A stretch of DNA of 14,808 nt from Acholeplasmataceae bacterium UBA6190. Lineage in GTDB: Bacteria > Bacillota_I > Bacilli_A > Acholeplasmatales > Acholeplasmataceae. The position numbers and the translations under genes were made by a program. Shown piece after piece: positions 6,623 through 13,686 of this stretch. Every line of letters begins with the position of its first letter. The stretch's first letter is position 1. Below the pieces are notes generated by a model. It was not told the origin of the DNA and did not search any database. It was given only the letters and a program-made list of their open reading frames with translations. The stretch spans positions 1 to 14,808 of the forward strand of contig DITG01000132.1 in assembly GCA_002422045.1 (NCBI GenBank), written 5' to 3'.

Positions 6623-8005
6623 CTACAGTGGCTTGAATGTGGAAGTAAAGTGTCTGAGTATTTGTGACTCATAGTCAAAGACATATCCCTTTAACTCATT
6701 TCGGTGCTCATAGACATGGATGACTGCGTCAGCCACCACATCGAGATGATTATACGTATAAACACGGCGAGGTATCGTCAATCGCATCAATTCCATTTTG
6801 GCTTTTTTATTGAGTCCTGTATCTGGGTCTCTGCCAAGTAACAAGGATCCGATTTCTACCGCTCTGACGCCAGCTTCGATATAAATGGCATTCGTGACTG
6901 AAAGTGCAGGAAACTGATCATAGGGTATGTGTGGCGCAAACGCCTTGCAATCGACAAAGACTGCATGTCCGCCCACAGGATACTGAATGGGAACACCAGC
7001 ATCTCTAAGACGATCACCCAAATAACGAATTTGATCGATTCGGTGCTGCAGATAATGAATATCAAGCGCCTCAAGCAGACCGACAGCCAAAGCGTCCATG
7101 TCTCGTCCGTTCATACCACCATACGTTGGAAATCCTTCATATGGAACCACATACGTCTTGCACTTGTTGAATAATGCTTCATTCTCTTTGATGGCTAAAA
7201 TGCCACCCATATTGACGAGTCCATCTTTTTTAGCGCTCATCAAAAACGCATCGCCATAGGAAAATGTTTCTCTTGCGATATCCAAAATGTCTTTATCCTG
7301 ATACCCTGATTCTCTTTCTTTAATGAAGAAGCAGTTTTCAGCATATCGCGCTCCGTCAATGATGGTCATGATACCATATTTTTCTGCCATCTTTTTGACA
7401 GCTCTCATGTTTTCCATACTCACAGGTTGACCACCGGCGGAATTGTTCGTGATGGTCATGATGATACCCGCAATATTGTCTTTGCCTTTATCTAGAATAG
7501 TATGTTCTAACTTTTCTAGACAAAAATTACCCTTAAAAGCATGGTAATGGTCGATATCGTAACAATCATCAACCACGGTATCAATGGCTCTTGCACCTGC
7601 AAGTTCAACATGCGCTCTCGTGGTATCAAAATGGATATTGGAGATGTAAAACATGCCTTTTTTGGTGACCAGTTGCGGTAAAAACACCTGTTCAGCACCT
7701 CTGCCCTGATGCACTGGCATGAAATATTTGTAGCCTGTAATGTGTTTGACAACACTGTCTAAGCGATAAAAACTCTTCGATCCGGCATATGCCTCATCGC
7801 CGATCATCATCGCTCCCCATTGTTCCTGACTCATTGCGCCTGTCCCTGAATCTGTCAACAAATCGATGTAAACATCTTCACTCTTCAAAGAAAAAGGGTT
7901 GTACCCAGCATTCTTCAATAATGACATGCGTTCAGCCTTCGTGGTTTGGCGAAGGGGTTCGACCATCTTGATGCGGTATGGCTCTGCCATATACTTTTTT
8001 TCCAT
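6623..8005 (-). CDS. tnaA: tryptophanase (L-tryptophan indole-lyase)
   Basis: This PLP enzyme splits L-tryptophan into indole, pyruvate and ammonia. The 460-residue product belongs to the beta-eliminating lyase family. The PLP-lysine segment is SAKKD (257-261, likely K260), with FDTTRAH (126-132), HQGRGAEQ (99-106) and NNSAGGQPVS nearby. Tryptophanase and tyrosine phenol-lyase are hard to separate. Here AVEIGSLLLGR has Ile at 385 where tyrosine phenol-lyase has its substrate-binding Arg, and RHFTS has His at 452 where tyrosine phenol-lyase has Phe; both point to tryptophanase. SD AAGGAGA precedes the ATG at good spacing. It leads the operon tnaA-prsW-buk-ptb. No tryptophan permease or tnaC-like leader peptide is present. 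Confidence 0.92.
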   Translation of the reverse strand: MEKKYMAEPYRIKMVEPLRQTTKAERMSLLKNAGYNPFSLKSEDVYIDLLTDSGTGAMSQEQWGAMMIGDEAYAGSKSFYRLDSVVKHITGYKYFMPVHQGRGAEQVFLPQLVTKKGMFYISNIHFDTTRAHVELAGARAIDTVVDDCYDIDHYHAFKGNFCLEKLEHTILDKGKDNIAGIIMTITNNSAGGQPVSMENMRAVKKMAEKYGIMTIIDGARYAENCFFIKERESGYQDKDILDIARETFSYGDAFLMSAKKDGLVNMGGILAIKENEALFNKCKTYVVPYEGFPTYGGMNGRDMDALAVGLLEALDIHYLQHRIDQIRYLGDRLRDAGVPIQYPVGGHAVFVDCKAFAPHIPYDQFPALSVTNAIYIEAGVRAVEIGSLLLGRDPDTGLNKKAKMELMRLTIPRRVYTYNHLDVVADAVIHVYEHRNELKGYVFDYESQILRHFTSTFKPL

Positions 8006-8034
8006 GAAACGTCTCCTTGAACACTGATACTTCT

Positions 8035-8063
8035 ATTATACATAATAGGACGTGAAAAAGAAA
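8035..8063 (-). promoter_or_regulatory. probable tnaA operon promoter
   Basis: On the minus strand a perfect TATAAT (8035-8040) lies 17 nt from a poor -35, TTTCTT (8058-8063). The weak -35 fits an activator-dependent or weak promoter. Transcription would start near 8028, about 23 nt before the ATG, so the leader is too short for a TnaC-like peptide. Confidence 0.55.
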
Positions 8064-8070
8064 CCCCTCA

Positions 8071-8084
8071 TGAAAGCGCTTTAT
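8071..8084. promoter_or_regulatory. cre-like site upstream of tnaA
   Basis: TGAAAGCGCTTTAT contains the palindrome AAAGCGCTTT and closely fits the CcpA cre consensus (TG-N-AA-N-CG-N). It lies just upstream of the proposed -35, centred near -50. The site suggests carbon-source control of the whole tnaA-prsW-buk-ptb operon. CcpA binding is inferred. Confidence 0.6.
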
Positions 8085-8137
8085 TATTTTGATGATCTCA
8101 TATGATTGAGATATTTGCTATACAGAGGTATGATGCT

Positions 8138-8584
8138 TTAACTGTTCTTCTTTTGTGCAATTTCTTTAAATTCGACGATGAATAATTCGATGCGTTTCTT
8201 GACTTCGTCTCTGACATTTCTGACAAGATTCATGATTTCTTCATCGGTTCCTCTAAAGGTTGATGGATCCGTCAGACTCCAGTTTTGTTCATATAACGTT
8301 CGCGGGAAGATTGGGCAGCGCTGCCCGCTCGCTTGGTCACAGACCTTGATGACTGCATTGTAGGTTCTACCTTGCTTGAAATACTCAAACACAGAATTCG
8401 TGGGATTCTTGCTGATGTCATACCCGATTTCCATCATGGCTCTGACGACATACGGATTGAGCGTTCCGGCTTCAATGCCTGCACTTTCTGCAACAAATAG
8501 TCCTTCACCCAATCGATTCAAAAATGCTTCTGCCATCTGACTTCTTGCTGAATTATGCACACAAACAAATAAAACCTTAAGCAT
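8138..8584 (-). CDS. arsC: arsenate reductase, thioredoxin-coupled (ArsC/LMW-PTP type)
   Basis: It reduces arsenate to arsenite through a Cys-triad relay re-reduced by thioredoxin. The 148-residue product has the low-molecular-weight phosphatase P-loop CVHNSARSQ (Cys8). Cys82 (in KVCD) and Cys90 (in QRCP) match the C10/C82/C89 triad of S. aureus ArsC, and SLTDPS supplies the conserved Asp-Pro. The ATG at 8584 was preferred over a TTG at 8590 because GAGGA is 8 nt upstream of the ATG and only 3 nt from the TTG. It stands alone between membrane-protein genes and tnaA, with no ArsR or Acr3/ArsB in view. A plain tyrosine phosphatase is less likely given the three cysteines. Confidence 0.9.
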   Translation of the reverse strand: MLKVLFVCVHNSARSQMAEAFLNRLGEGLFVAESAGIEAGTLNPYVVRAMMEIGYDISKNPTNSVFEYFKQGRTYNAVIKVCDQASGQRCPIFPRTLYEQNWSLTDPSTFRGTDEEIMNLVRNVRDEVKKRIELFIVEFKEIAQKKNS

Positions 8585-8608
8585 AGACAAATTCCTCGTT
8601 TTCTCTTG

Positions 8609-8637
8609 ATTATACCCTTATCATAGAGTCTTTACAG
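8609..8637 (-). promoter_or_regulatory. possible arsC promoter
   Basis: A perfect TATAAT is seen on the minus strand at 8609-8614, about 25 nt upstream of the arsC ATG. The expected -35 position reads CTGTAA or TGTAAA, which is weak. No terminator was recognised between the upstream membrane-protein gene and arsC (8585-8709), so read-through is also possible. Confidence 0.45.
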
Positions 8638-8709
8638 AGGATGACAAGTTCCATGCTGTGATTTTTCACAATACTTACATAAGTTACTGATTGTATCTGA
8701 TAGGTAGCT

Positions 8710-10515
8710 TCATGACTCTTTTTCGTTATACAAGTCTTGAAATAGAACCGGATCATTGAGATATGCTTGTTTCTTAAACTGCACTGAATTTGTCGCAAAC
8801 AAACTCAAGATGAACAGTGGGAGAAACAGCCACGTACCCAAACCAGTATTCTTTCTGATGAAATACCGGTTCATATCATAGGGATCGACAATATCAAACG
8901 TCGTCTTTTGCTCACCACTTGGGTACTGTTGGATGAAGATATTTCCATGGAGTAGATACACTTGATTGCCGCAAACCGTCACCGTTTCTGTGATCCCTCT
9001 TTTTGGATGAATGCGTTGGATATCCATGGCCATCATTTGACAACCCAGGAGACTCATACTACCTTTTCTCATCCATAGTGTTTGATCTTGAAATGTGTAT
9101 TGATACATCCAACTGCCGACGGATTCAACTTTTTCCAAATGATCGAGATTGCTTACATCTGCTACATAATATTGAGCATATCCTTCAACATTCATTTCGA
9201 TTAAAAATCGTCCTTGTGAATAATAGATTACTGCTGGATCCATGTATGCGTTGATGACCTCATAACGACTTCCGATACAACCGATATAACTGTATTTTCC
9301 ATTGACATAGATGAGTGCATGACATTCATCAACAGTCACGTATTGGTCATCATCTGTGACAAATTCATGTCTGACAACAGAGTCATCTTGATAGACATCA
9401 AAAAACGCATAATCATAAAACTTGCTTTCAAAAAGATAAATCACCGAATCTGAAGATTCAATCAGTTGAAAACCTTCTCTTTCTTCATAAAGATCCATGT
9501 GCTCTGGTGTGTGGAGTTCTCCACTCGTTTCATCAAGAATCCAATATAAGGTTTCATTGGTATCCATGCGGTATTCCTTCAAGAGATATGGATCTGTTTG
9601 AACTAACCAAAATTCACCTGTGAATTGAAATAAGATATTCAGATCACTATCCAAAATGGCGATTTTATCATTTGAAACAGCAAGCACTCTTCCACCGGGT
9701 AATTCAAGATAACGATAAAACGAAGTATAGTCACGTGTGAATGTGTCAATGATATTGGGGGTGCTTTTGACAGGAGATAATTGGAAAATGGTCGGATCCG
9801 TCAAGAGACGACCGGCTACCATACTGTAGAGTGCGATGAGAATCCATGTCAAAAGAAAAATCGGTTTTGACCTGAAATTGAGCATATGAACATAATAGCG
9901 ATGTGTCGCGGGTATGGAGTGAATCTTCGTCCGAAAGACATCGAGACATAAGACCAGTGACAGTGATAGCCCGTAGCCTAAACTGAAAAACATGCCTTCA
10001 AATAGACTTGTGAGTACATAGGTTAAAATTGAAATCAGGATGGCGGATTTGAAGAATCGCCAAAAACTGATGTTGGGTAAACCGTTGATCAGAATGGTGG
10101 TCAGTACCAAAGCAATCATGGACACCATTGCAAAAAGGATGACAACCCAACTGAATACTGTGCTGAAGATGAGCACCATGAGTGATTGTGCCATGACATA
10201 TGGGCCAAATACAGACCACAGATTGGGTAAAATTCCCAAAAAGAGAGGGTATTTCATGGCTGATTTTTTTATCGTCATGCGTTCAATACTGATCAAGTGT
10301 GTAATGTAGAGTAAAGCGAAAATGGTGTTGGTCATCAGAAAGATGAAGTTTGGATTGCTATGCATGTCGGTGAGATAACCAAACAAGATGGTCATCATCA
10401 TCATACCTGAAGCTGTGATGATGAGCTTAGTTTGCTGTTCTTTTGTATTGAAAATGATTTCATGCTTCGTTTTTAATGTAAAAATATCTCTGATTTGAGA
10501 TGTGTATTTCTTCAT
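8710..10515 (-). CDS. large polytopic membrane protein, unknown function
   Basis: I do not recognise this 601-residue protein. The N-terminal ~235 residues contain about seven hydrophobic helices (roughly 31-49, 57-77, 106-122, 124-145, 157-176, 178-192, 217-236). A long hydrophilic, acidic, beta-rich region (about 240-555) follows, probably outside the cell. It is rich in Tyr/Asp and has repeated short strands of the form xxVxNDKIAILDSDL, ETLYWILDETSGEL and VCGNQVYLLHGNIF, reminiscent of a beta-propeller. One C-terminal helix (558-575) and a short basic tail end the protein. It follows a small membrane protein gene, whose stop lies at the base of a hairpin that hides this gene's SD. It could be a sensor or a transporter-associated protein; neither is supported directly. 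Confidence 0.85.
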   Translation of the reverse strand: MKKYTSQIRDIFTLKTKHEIIFNTKEQQTKLIITASGMMMMTILFGYLTDMHSNPNFIFLMTNTIFALLYITHLISIERMTIKKSAMKYPLFLGILPNLWSVFGPYVMAQSLMVLIFSTVFSWVVILFAMVSMIALVLTTILINGLPNISFWRFFKSAILISILTYVLTSLFEGMFFSLGYGLSLSLVLCLDVFRTKIHSIPATHRYYVHMLNFRSKPIFLLTWILIALYSMVAGRLLTDPTIFQLSPVKSTPNIIDTFTRDYTSFYRYLELPGGRVLAVSNDKIAILDSDLNILFQFTGEFWLVQTDPYLLKEYRMDTNETLYWILDETSGELHTPEHMDLYEEREGFQLIESSDSVIYLFESKFYDYAFFDVYQDDSVVRHEFVTDDDQYVTVDECHALIYVNGKYSYIGCIGSRYEVINAYMDPAVIYYSQGRFLIEMNVEGYAQYYVADVSNLDHLEKVESVGSWMYQYTFQDQTLWMRKGSMSLLGCQMMAMDIQRIHPKRGITETVTVCGNQVYLLHGNIFIQQYPSGEQKTTFDIVDPYDMNRYFIRKNTGLGTWLFLPLFILSLFATNSVQFKKQAYLNDPVLFQDLYNEKES

Positions 10516-10523
10516 AGATTCAT

Positions 10524-10564
10524 GATTCCTTTCTGTTATTTTTTATAGATAAACAGAAAGAATC
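10524..10564 (-). promoter_or_regulatory. SD-sequestering hairpin between two membrane-protein genes
   Basis: On the minus strand 10564-10552 (GATTCTTTCTGTT) pairs with 10537-10524 (AACAGAAAGGAATC): 13 bp with one bulged G. The 3' arm contains the AAAGGA ribosome binding site of the 601-residue gene. The 5' arm starts inside the TGA stop of the preceding gene. Ribosomes finishing the upstream gene would be placed to disrupt the stem, which suggests translational coupling. Confidence 0.65.
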
Positions 10565-10913
10565 AAATGCGCATGACACCCAATTGGGCAATTGTTTTTG
10601 AAATGTAAGGTTTTGAGATGGGTACCATGATAGCAGTCTCTTGCTTGATACTCAGATGGATCGGTGATATCACCTGAAAAAGCGAAAGCGATTGAGCATC
10701 GTTGAGCGTTTCAATGGTCATTTTTCGGATGATCCATACGGATTGGATCATGAGCAAGATCATCAAACAGAGTAACAATCCTTCGACGATGAAAGGTGAA
10801 GTGTATATGTTGATGGATGTGATGCCATAAATCGATACAAGAATGATCAAAAACAAGCCAAAAAGACGCTTGTATTGAATATCCCCTTGTTGATCAATCA
10901 TCGATCGAATCAT
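10563..10913 (-). CDS. small two-TM membrane protein, unknown function
   Basis: This unrecognised 116-residue protein has two hydrophobic helices (about 16-36 and 41-63) and a C-terminal cytoplasmic-looking segment of about 50 residues ending ETAIMVPISKPYISKTIAQL. The reading frame is open further upstream to an ATG at 10973, but that codon lies in the promoter -35. The ATG at 10913 has GGGGGAAGA at the right distance and was chosen. It is the first gene of an operon with the large membrane protein, so the two probably work together. Confidence 0.7.
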   Translation of the reverse strand: MIRSMIDQQGDIQYKRLFGLFLIILVSIYGITSINIYTSPFIVEGLLLCLMILLMIQSVWIIRKMTIETLNDAQSLSLFQVISPIHLSIKQETAIMVPISKPYISKTIAQLGVMRI

Positions 10914-10944
10914 GTCTTCCCCCAACATGTGTTGACTTATATTC

Positions 10945-10973
10945 ATCATATCACAGTCAGCACTCAATATCAA
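10945..10973 (-). promoter_or_regulatory. sigma-A-type promoter for the 8710-10913 operon
   Basis: On the minus strand TTGATA (10968-10973) and TATGAT (10945-10950) are separated by exactly 17 nt. The start would be near 10938, about 25 nt before the chosen ATG at 10913. Confidence 0.7.
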
Positions 10974-11030
10974 CCGAAGATTATACTGTGAACGTCACTG
11001 TCCTCATCGATAGTTCTATTTGAAATGCAA

Positions 11031-11055
11031 AGAAAAAGCCGAATCGCTTCGGCTT
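11031..11055 (-). terminator. intrinsic terminator of the SPFH/DUF975 operon
   Basis: AAGCCGAA (minus strand, 11055-11048) pairs with TTCGGCTT (11043-11036) around GCGA, a GNRA tetraloop. TTTCT follows directly, making a run of five T with the stem end. It lies 15 nt past the DUF975 stop. Confidence 0.9.
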
Positions 11056-11070
11056 GGTTTGGATATTAGA

Positions 11071-11772
11071 TTATTCTACTTCAACATCAAGAACTGGTGC
11101 TGGAGCTTGGGGATATGCTTGGTTATAGACTTCTTCAAAGAAAATGATACGTGCAAGCTGGTGGCGAGGTCCAACCCAGAACCAGTAGATACCGAGTGTA
11201 AAGATACCTAATAGATAATGAAGGAAATAATTCAAATCAAGGATGAATAAATCCATCTTCCTACCATCCATGAGTTTCATGGATTCCTTGATGGTTTCAC
11301 TGGCTGTCATGTCTGGTTTGACATCGAGCAGGTATAAGTACATGCCATATGCATATGACTTGATGATGCCTGGAATAATGAAAAGCAATGACCATAACAG
11401 CGCGAATAGGCCTACTAAAAATGATGTCACAACGGTCTTGATTGGATCATCAGAAAATGCCGATGAGTAACAGTCAGTCAGATTAGGCTTTTGTTTTCTG
11501 ACAATGTCAATCATAATTTTTAGCAATGCGAATCCTAAGAAAATTGCTAAGATGGATGCACCAAGACTGAACAATGAAGAAAGCGCAGGGTTGGCATTTG
11601 GATTCGTTACGAGTGCGAAGGGATCATACGAGATAATGTTTGGTGAAAAACGATTGGACAGTTCGGTGAGAATGCCTGCGACCGTACTGTTCAAAAACAT
11701 CAACACAATCACCAAGATGTGATTTCCGACAAGACGTTCTTTGGCAAGACTTTTAATTTCACTGATATTCAT
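11071..11772 (-). CDS. DUF975 family integral membrane protein
   Basis: This 233-residue polytopic protein has hydrophobic helices near 17-37, 67-92, 113-137 and 177-200. The DUF975 pattern is clear: the N-terminal ISEIKSLAKERLVGNH, then IIPGIIKSYAYGMYLYLL (132-149), KPDMTASETIKESMKLMDG (152-170) and LFILDLNYF. A Pro/Glu-rich cytoplasmic tail ends the protein. The biochemical function of DUF975 proteins is unknown. SD AGGAGG is 8 nt before the ATG and includes the TAG stop of the zinc-ribbon gene upstream. It is the last gene of the SPFH operon and is followed by a terminator. Confidence 0.88.
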   Translation of the reverse strand: MNISEIKSLAKERLVGNHILVIVLMFLNSTVAGILTELSNRFSPNIISYDPFALVTNPNANPALSSLFSLGASILAIFLGFALLKIMIDIVRKQKPNLTDCYSSAFSDDPIKTVVTSFLVGLFALLWSLLFIIPGIIKSYAYGMYLYLLDVKPDMTASETIKESMKLMDGRKMDLFILDLNYFLHYLLGIFTLGIYWFWVGPRHQLARIIFFEEVYNQAYPQAPAPVLDVEVE

Positions 11773-11784
11773 GTTTATATCCTC

Positions 11785-12072
11785 CTATAGTTTGATTGAT
11801 TTTGATTTAATGAGTGCATAGATGATCGCGGCCGGCCAGAAGACGATGATCAAAATCACCATCACAACCCAATTGATACCACTATCAGAAGTTGATTCTT
11901 GTTCTGAACTACTTTCATTGGAGGATCTGGATGTGCTACTGAACCCCAGCACATCATCGAGTTTTCCTCCTAAAGATTTTTGACCGGGAACGATGGTTCC
12001 GCAATATGGGCATTTATGTTCATTGTTGTGCAAGATATTCCCACACGACTTGCATTCGACGGAAGCTGCCAT
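11785..12072 (-). CDS. zinc-ribbon protein with C-terminal membrane anchor
   Basis: The 95-residue product has one N-terminal zinc ribbon with Cys at 7, 10, 21 and 24 (CKSC and CPYC). A Ser/Glu-rich, probably disordered linker (about 44-65) leads to a single hydrophobic helix (67-87) and a short basic tail. The ribbon therefore lies in the cytoplasm, tethered to the membrane. It starts 2 nt after the stop of the preceding membrane protein, with a modest SD (AAGGCG). Ribbon plus TM resembles B. subtilis YdjG in plan, but it is shorter and has one ribbon. A partner of the SPFH/double-ribbon protein in the same operon is a fair inference. Confidence 0.8.
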   Translation of the reverse strand: MAASVECKSCGNILHNNEHKCPYCGTIVPGQKSLGGKLDDVLGFSSTSRSSNESSSEQESTSDSGINWVVMVILIIVFWPAAIIYALIKSKSIKL

Positions 12073-12074
12073 GA

Positions 12075-12557
12075 CTATTTCGCCTTCTTGTCCATGGCGC
12101 CTTTGAATCTGCCATCTGTGTCATCATAGGTTGCCTCATCGACAACTTTGATACTTTTTCCTTCAAGTTTTGGGATAACTTCTGTGACTTTGTCATTCAA
12201 GATGTCTGTTGAAAAAAAGACTGCAAGATATGAAATGATCACAACAAATACCAATATGGAAGCCCAGATATACATGGGTTCTTCGCCTCTGAGCAGCACT
12301 CTGAGTCCTAGTGGAAGAAACTGTAACAGGAGCGTAGCACCCAAGACGATGATTGCATTCGATACTTCTTGTTTTCTCAAAACCAAATAGAGTGTCAGTC
12401 CAAACAGACACATTAAAACGAAACCTTTGGTGATCCAATAAAACAATTGAGCATTCTCTGTATCTATTGGCATCACGGTATTCAAAACGAATCCCATCGC
12501 CAATGAAAAACCTAAAACAATGAGACAGATGATTGCGAAGTAAATTCTTTTTTTCAT
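12075..12557 (-). CDS. four-TM membrane protein, unknown function
   Basis: This 160-residue protein is not assigned to a family. Four hydrophobic helices lie near 6-28, 38-60, 67-86 and 96-116. A hydrophilic cytoplasmic tail of about 40 residues follows (EVIPKLEGKSIKVVDEATYD). The SD GAAGGGG lies inside the end of the SPFH gene, whose stop is 3 nt before this ATG, so translation is coupled. Position between an SPFH protein and a ribbon/TM protein suggests a membrane partner of that complex. Confidence 0.75.
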   Translation of the reverse strand: MKKRIYFAIICLIVLGFSLAMGFVLNTVMPIDTENAQLFYWITKGFVLMCLFGLTLYLVLRKQEVSNAIIVLGATLLLQFLPLGLRVLLRGEEPMYIWASILVFVVIISYLAVFFSTDILNDKVTEVIPKLEGKSIKVVDEATYDDTDGRFKGAMDKKAK

Positions 12558-12560
12558 GAT

Positions 12561-13622
12561 TTACCCCTTCTTGACAGGTTTTCCGCATTCCGGACAAAAC
12601 TTAGCATTGGCTTCAAGCACGGATCCACAAGATGAACACTTGACAGATTGAAGAGCCCCACATTCCGGACAGAATTTGTCATCACTTTCGATGTGCGCAT
12701 TGCATTTGATGCATATCGCATCTTTTGAAGAAACAGACTTTGGAGGAATGATATTCGATGCCATGCCTGCTGCTTGCTGACCTACGCCTAAACCAACACC
12801 TAGACCAACACCAGCACCGACAATGCCACCTGCAGTGCCTTCATTTTTGGCTGCAGCTTCCAATACATCATAGCCACGGCTCGTCCGATAACGATCTTCA
12901 CCGAGAATATTGAACTCTGCATTCTTATTCAAGATGTTGTTGATGATTTCCAAATCTTCGTTAGGAATGTTGATGGATTCATAATAGAAATTGACAACTT
13001 CGAATCCAAACTTTTCCAGCTCGGGACGAATCGTATCAAAGGATGACACAGAAACTTCATCCAAATACATACTCATATCCAAAATCGATACTTGATTCTT
13101 GATGAAATATTGAGCCAAGAGTGTTTTGACTTTGGTGTTGATGAGCGCTCTGAAAAAATCGCTAATGACATCAAACTCGATGACACTTTTACCGCCGAGG
13201 GATCCCACCAATTGTGTCACTAAAAACTGATAATTCTTGATACGCAGTGCATATTGACCACGGGCACGTACGTTAATCTTGACTTTAAACTTAGGATCTA
13301 AAACCTGAATCGGATCTTTTGTCCCCCAGAGCATGTCAAGTTTCATGGTCTTGTTGACGAAATAGACTTCCATCATGTAAGGCACATTACCACTGTAGAC
13401 ACCTTTGACCAATTCTCTAATGAATGGGAAGTTCTCTGTGTCCATGGTATACGTACCACTTTCAAGAATCGCTTCCACTTTACCACCGTGAACCAACATC
13501 CCAATTTGACCAGGACCCACAATCAGTTTTGACTTGTTATTGAATTCGTTACCGGGATGACGGTAGACAAGCCACTTTTTGTCCAATAGGCCTTCAAATT
13601 TGACAACATCTAAAATTGCCAA
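12561..13622 (-). CDS. SPFH-domain protein with two C-terminal zinc ribbons (YdjI/virion-core-like)
   Basis: The 353-residue protein has an SPFH/band-7-like domain (about 25-235) starting LIVGPGQIGMLVHGGKVE. A glycine-zipper stretch GAGVGLGVGLGVGQ follows (269-282), then two zinc ribbons: Cys 304, 307, 318, 321 and Cys 329, 332, 343, 346 (the CPEC knuckles). The plan matches B. subtilis YdjI and proteins annotated 'virion core protein', which associate with the membrane. No ATG fits. TTG at 13622 follows AGAAAGG at good spacing, and its product begins like family members (AILDVVKFEG). The in-frame ATG at 13703 lies upstream of a terminator hairpin and was rejected. It is the first gene of a four-gene operon with three membrane proteins and is preceded by a structured leader. 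Confidence 0.85.
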   Translation of the reverse strand: MAILDVVKFEGLLDKKWLVYRHPGNEFNNKSKLIVGPGQIGMLVHGGKVEAILESGTYTMDTENFPFIRELVKGVYSGNVPYMMEVYFVNKTMKLDMLWGTKDPIQVLDPKFKVKINVRARGQYALRIKNYQFLVTQLVGSLGGKSVIEFDVISDFFRALINTKVKTLLAQYFIKNQVSILDMSMYLDEVSVSSFDTIRPELEKFGFEVVNFYYESINIPNEDLEIINNILNKNAEFNILGEDRYRTSRGYDVLEAAAKNEGTAGGIVGAGVGLGVGLGVGQQAAGMASNIIPPKSVSSKDAICIKCNAHIESDDKFCPECGALQSVKCSSCGSVLEANAKFCPECGKPVKKG

Positions 13623-13656
13623 GCCACTCACACCTTTCTGTTTTGCACATGAATGA

Positions 13657-13686
13657 ATAAAAACAGCTGTGCTTGATCTGCACAGC
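13657..13686 (-). terminator. intrinsic terminator in the SPFH leader
   Basis: GCTGTGC (minus strand, 13686-13680) pairs with GCACAGC (13672-13666) around a 7-nt loop. TGTTTTTATT follows. It sits only about 35 nt upstream of the SPFH start and more than 170 nt past the previous gene, which already has its own terminator. It therefore probably acts on transcripts starting near 13791. Confidence 0.75.

Noticed and set aside
8095..8112. ATCTCA/TGAGAT inverted repeat as an arsC terminator
   Set aside because: The stem is 6 bp, AT-rich and lacks a following T-tract. It could be an operator, but nothing else supports that.
8006..8137. TnaC-like leader peptide upstream of tnaA
   Set aside because: The only short ATG frame starts upstream of the -10 box and has no Trp codon. 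The predicted leader is only about 23 nt.
8710..8712. UGA read as Trp (Mycoplasma-type code)
   Set aside because: UGA sits at the natural ends of three genes, one immediately before a terminator, and Trp in conserved motifs is coded by UGG.
10914..10973. Longer start of the 116-residue membrane protein
   Set aside because: The upstream ATG at 10973 lies within the promoter, so it would not be transcribed; GGGGGAAGA fits the ATG at 10913.
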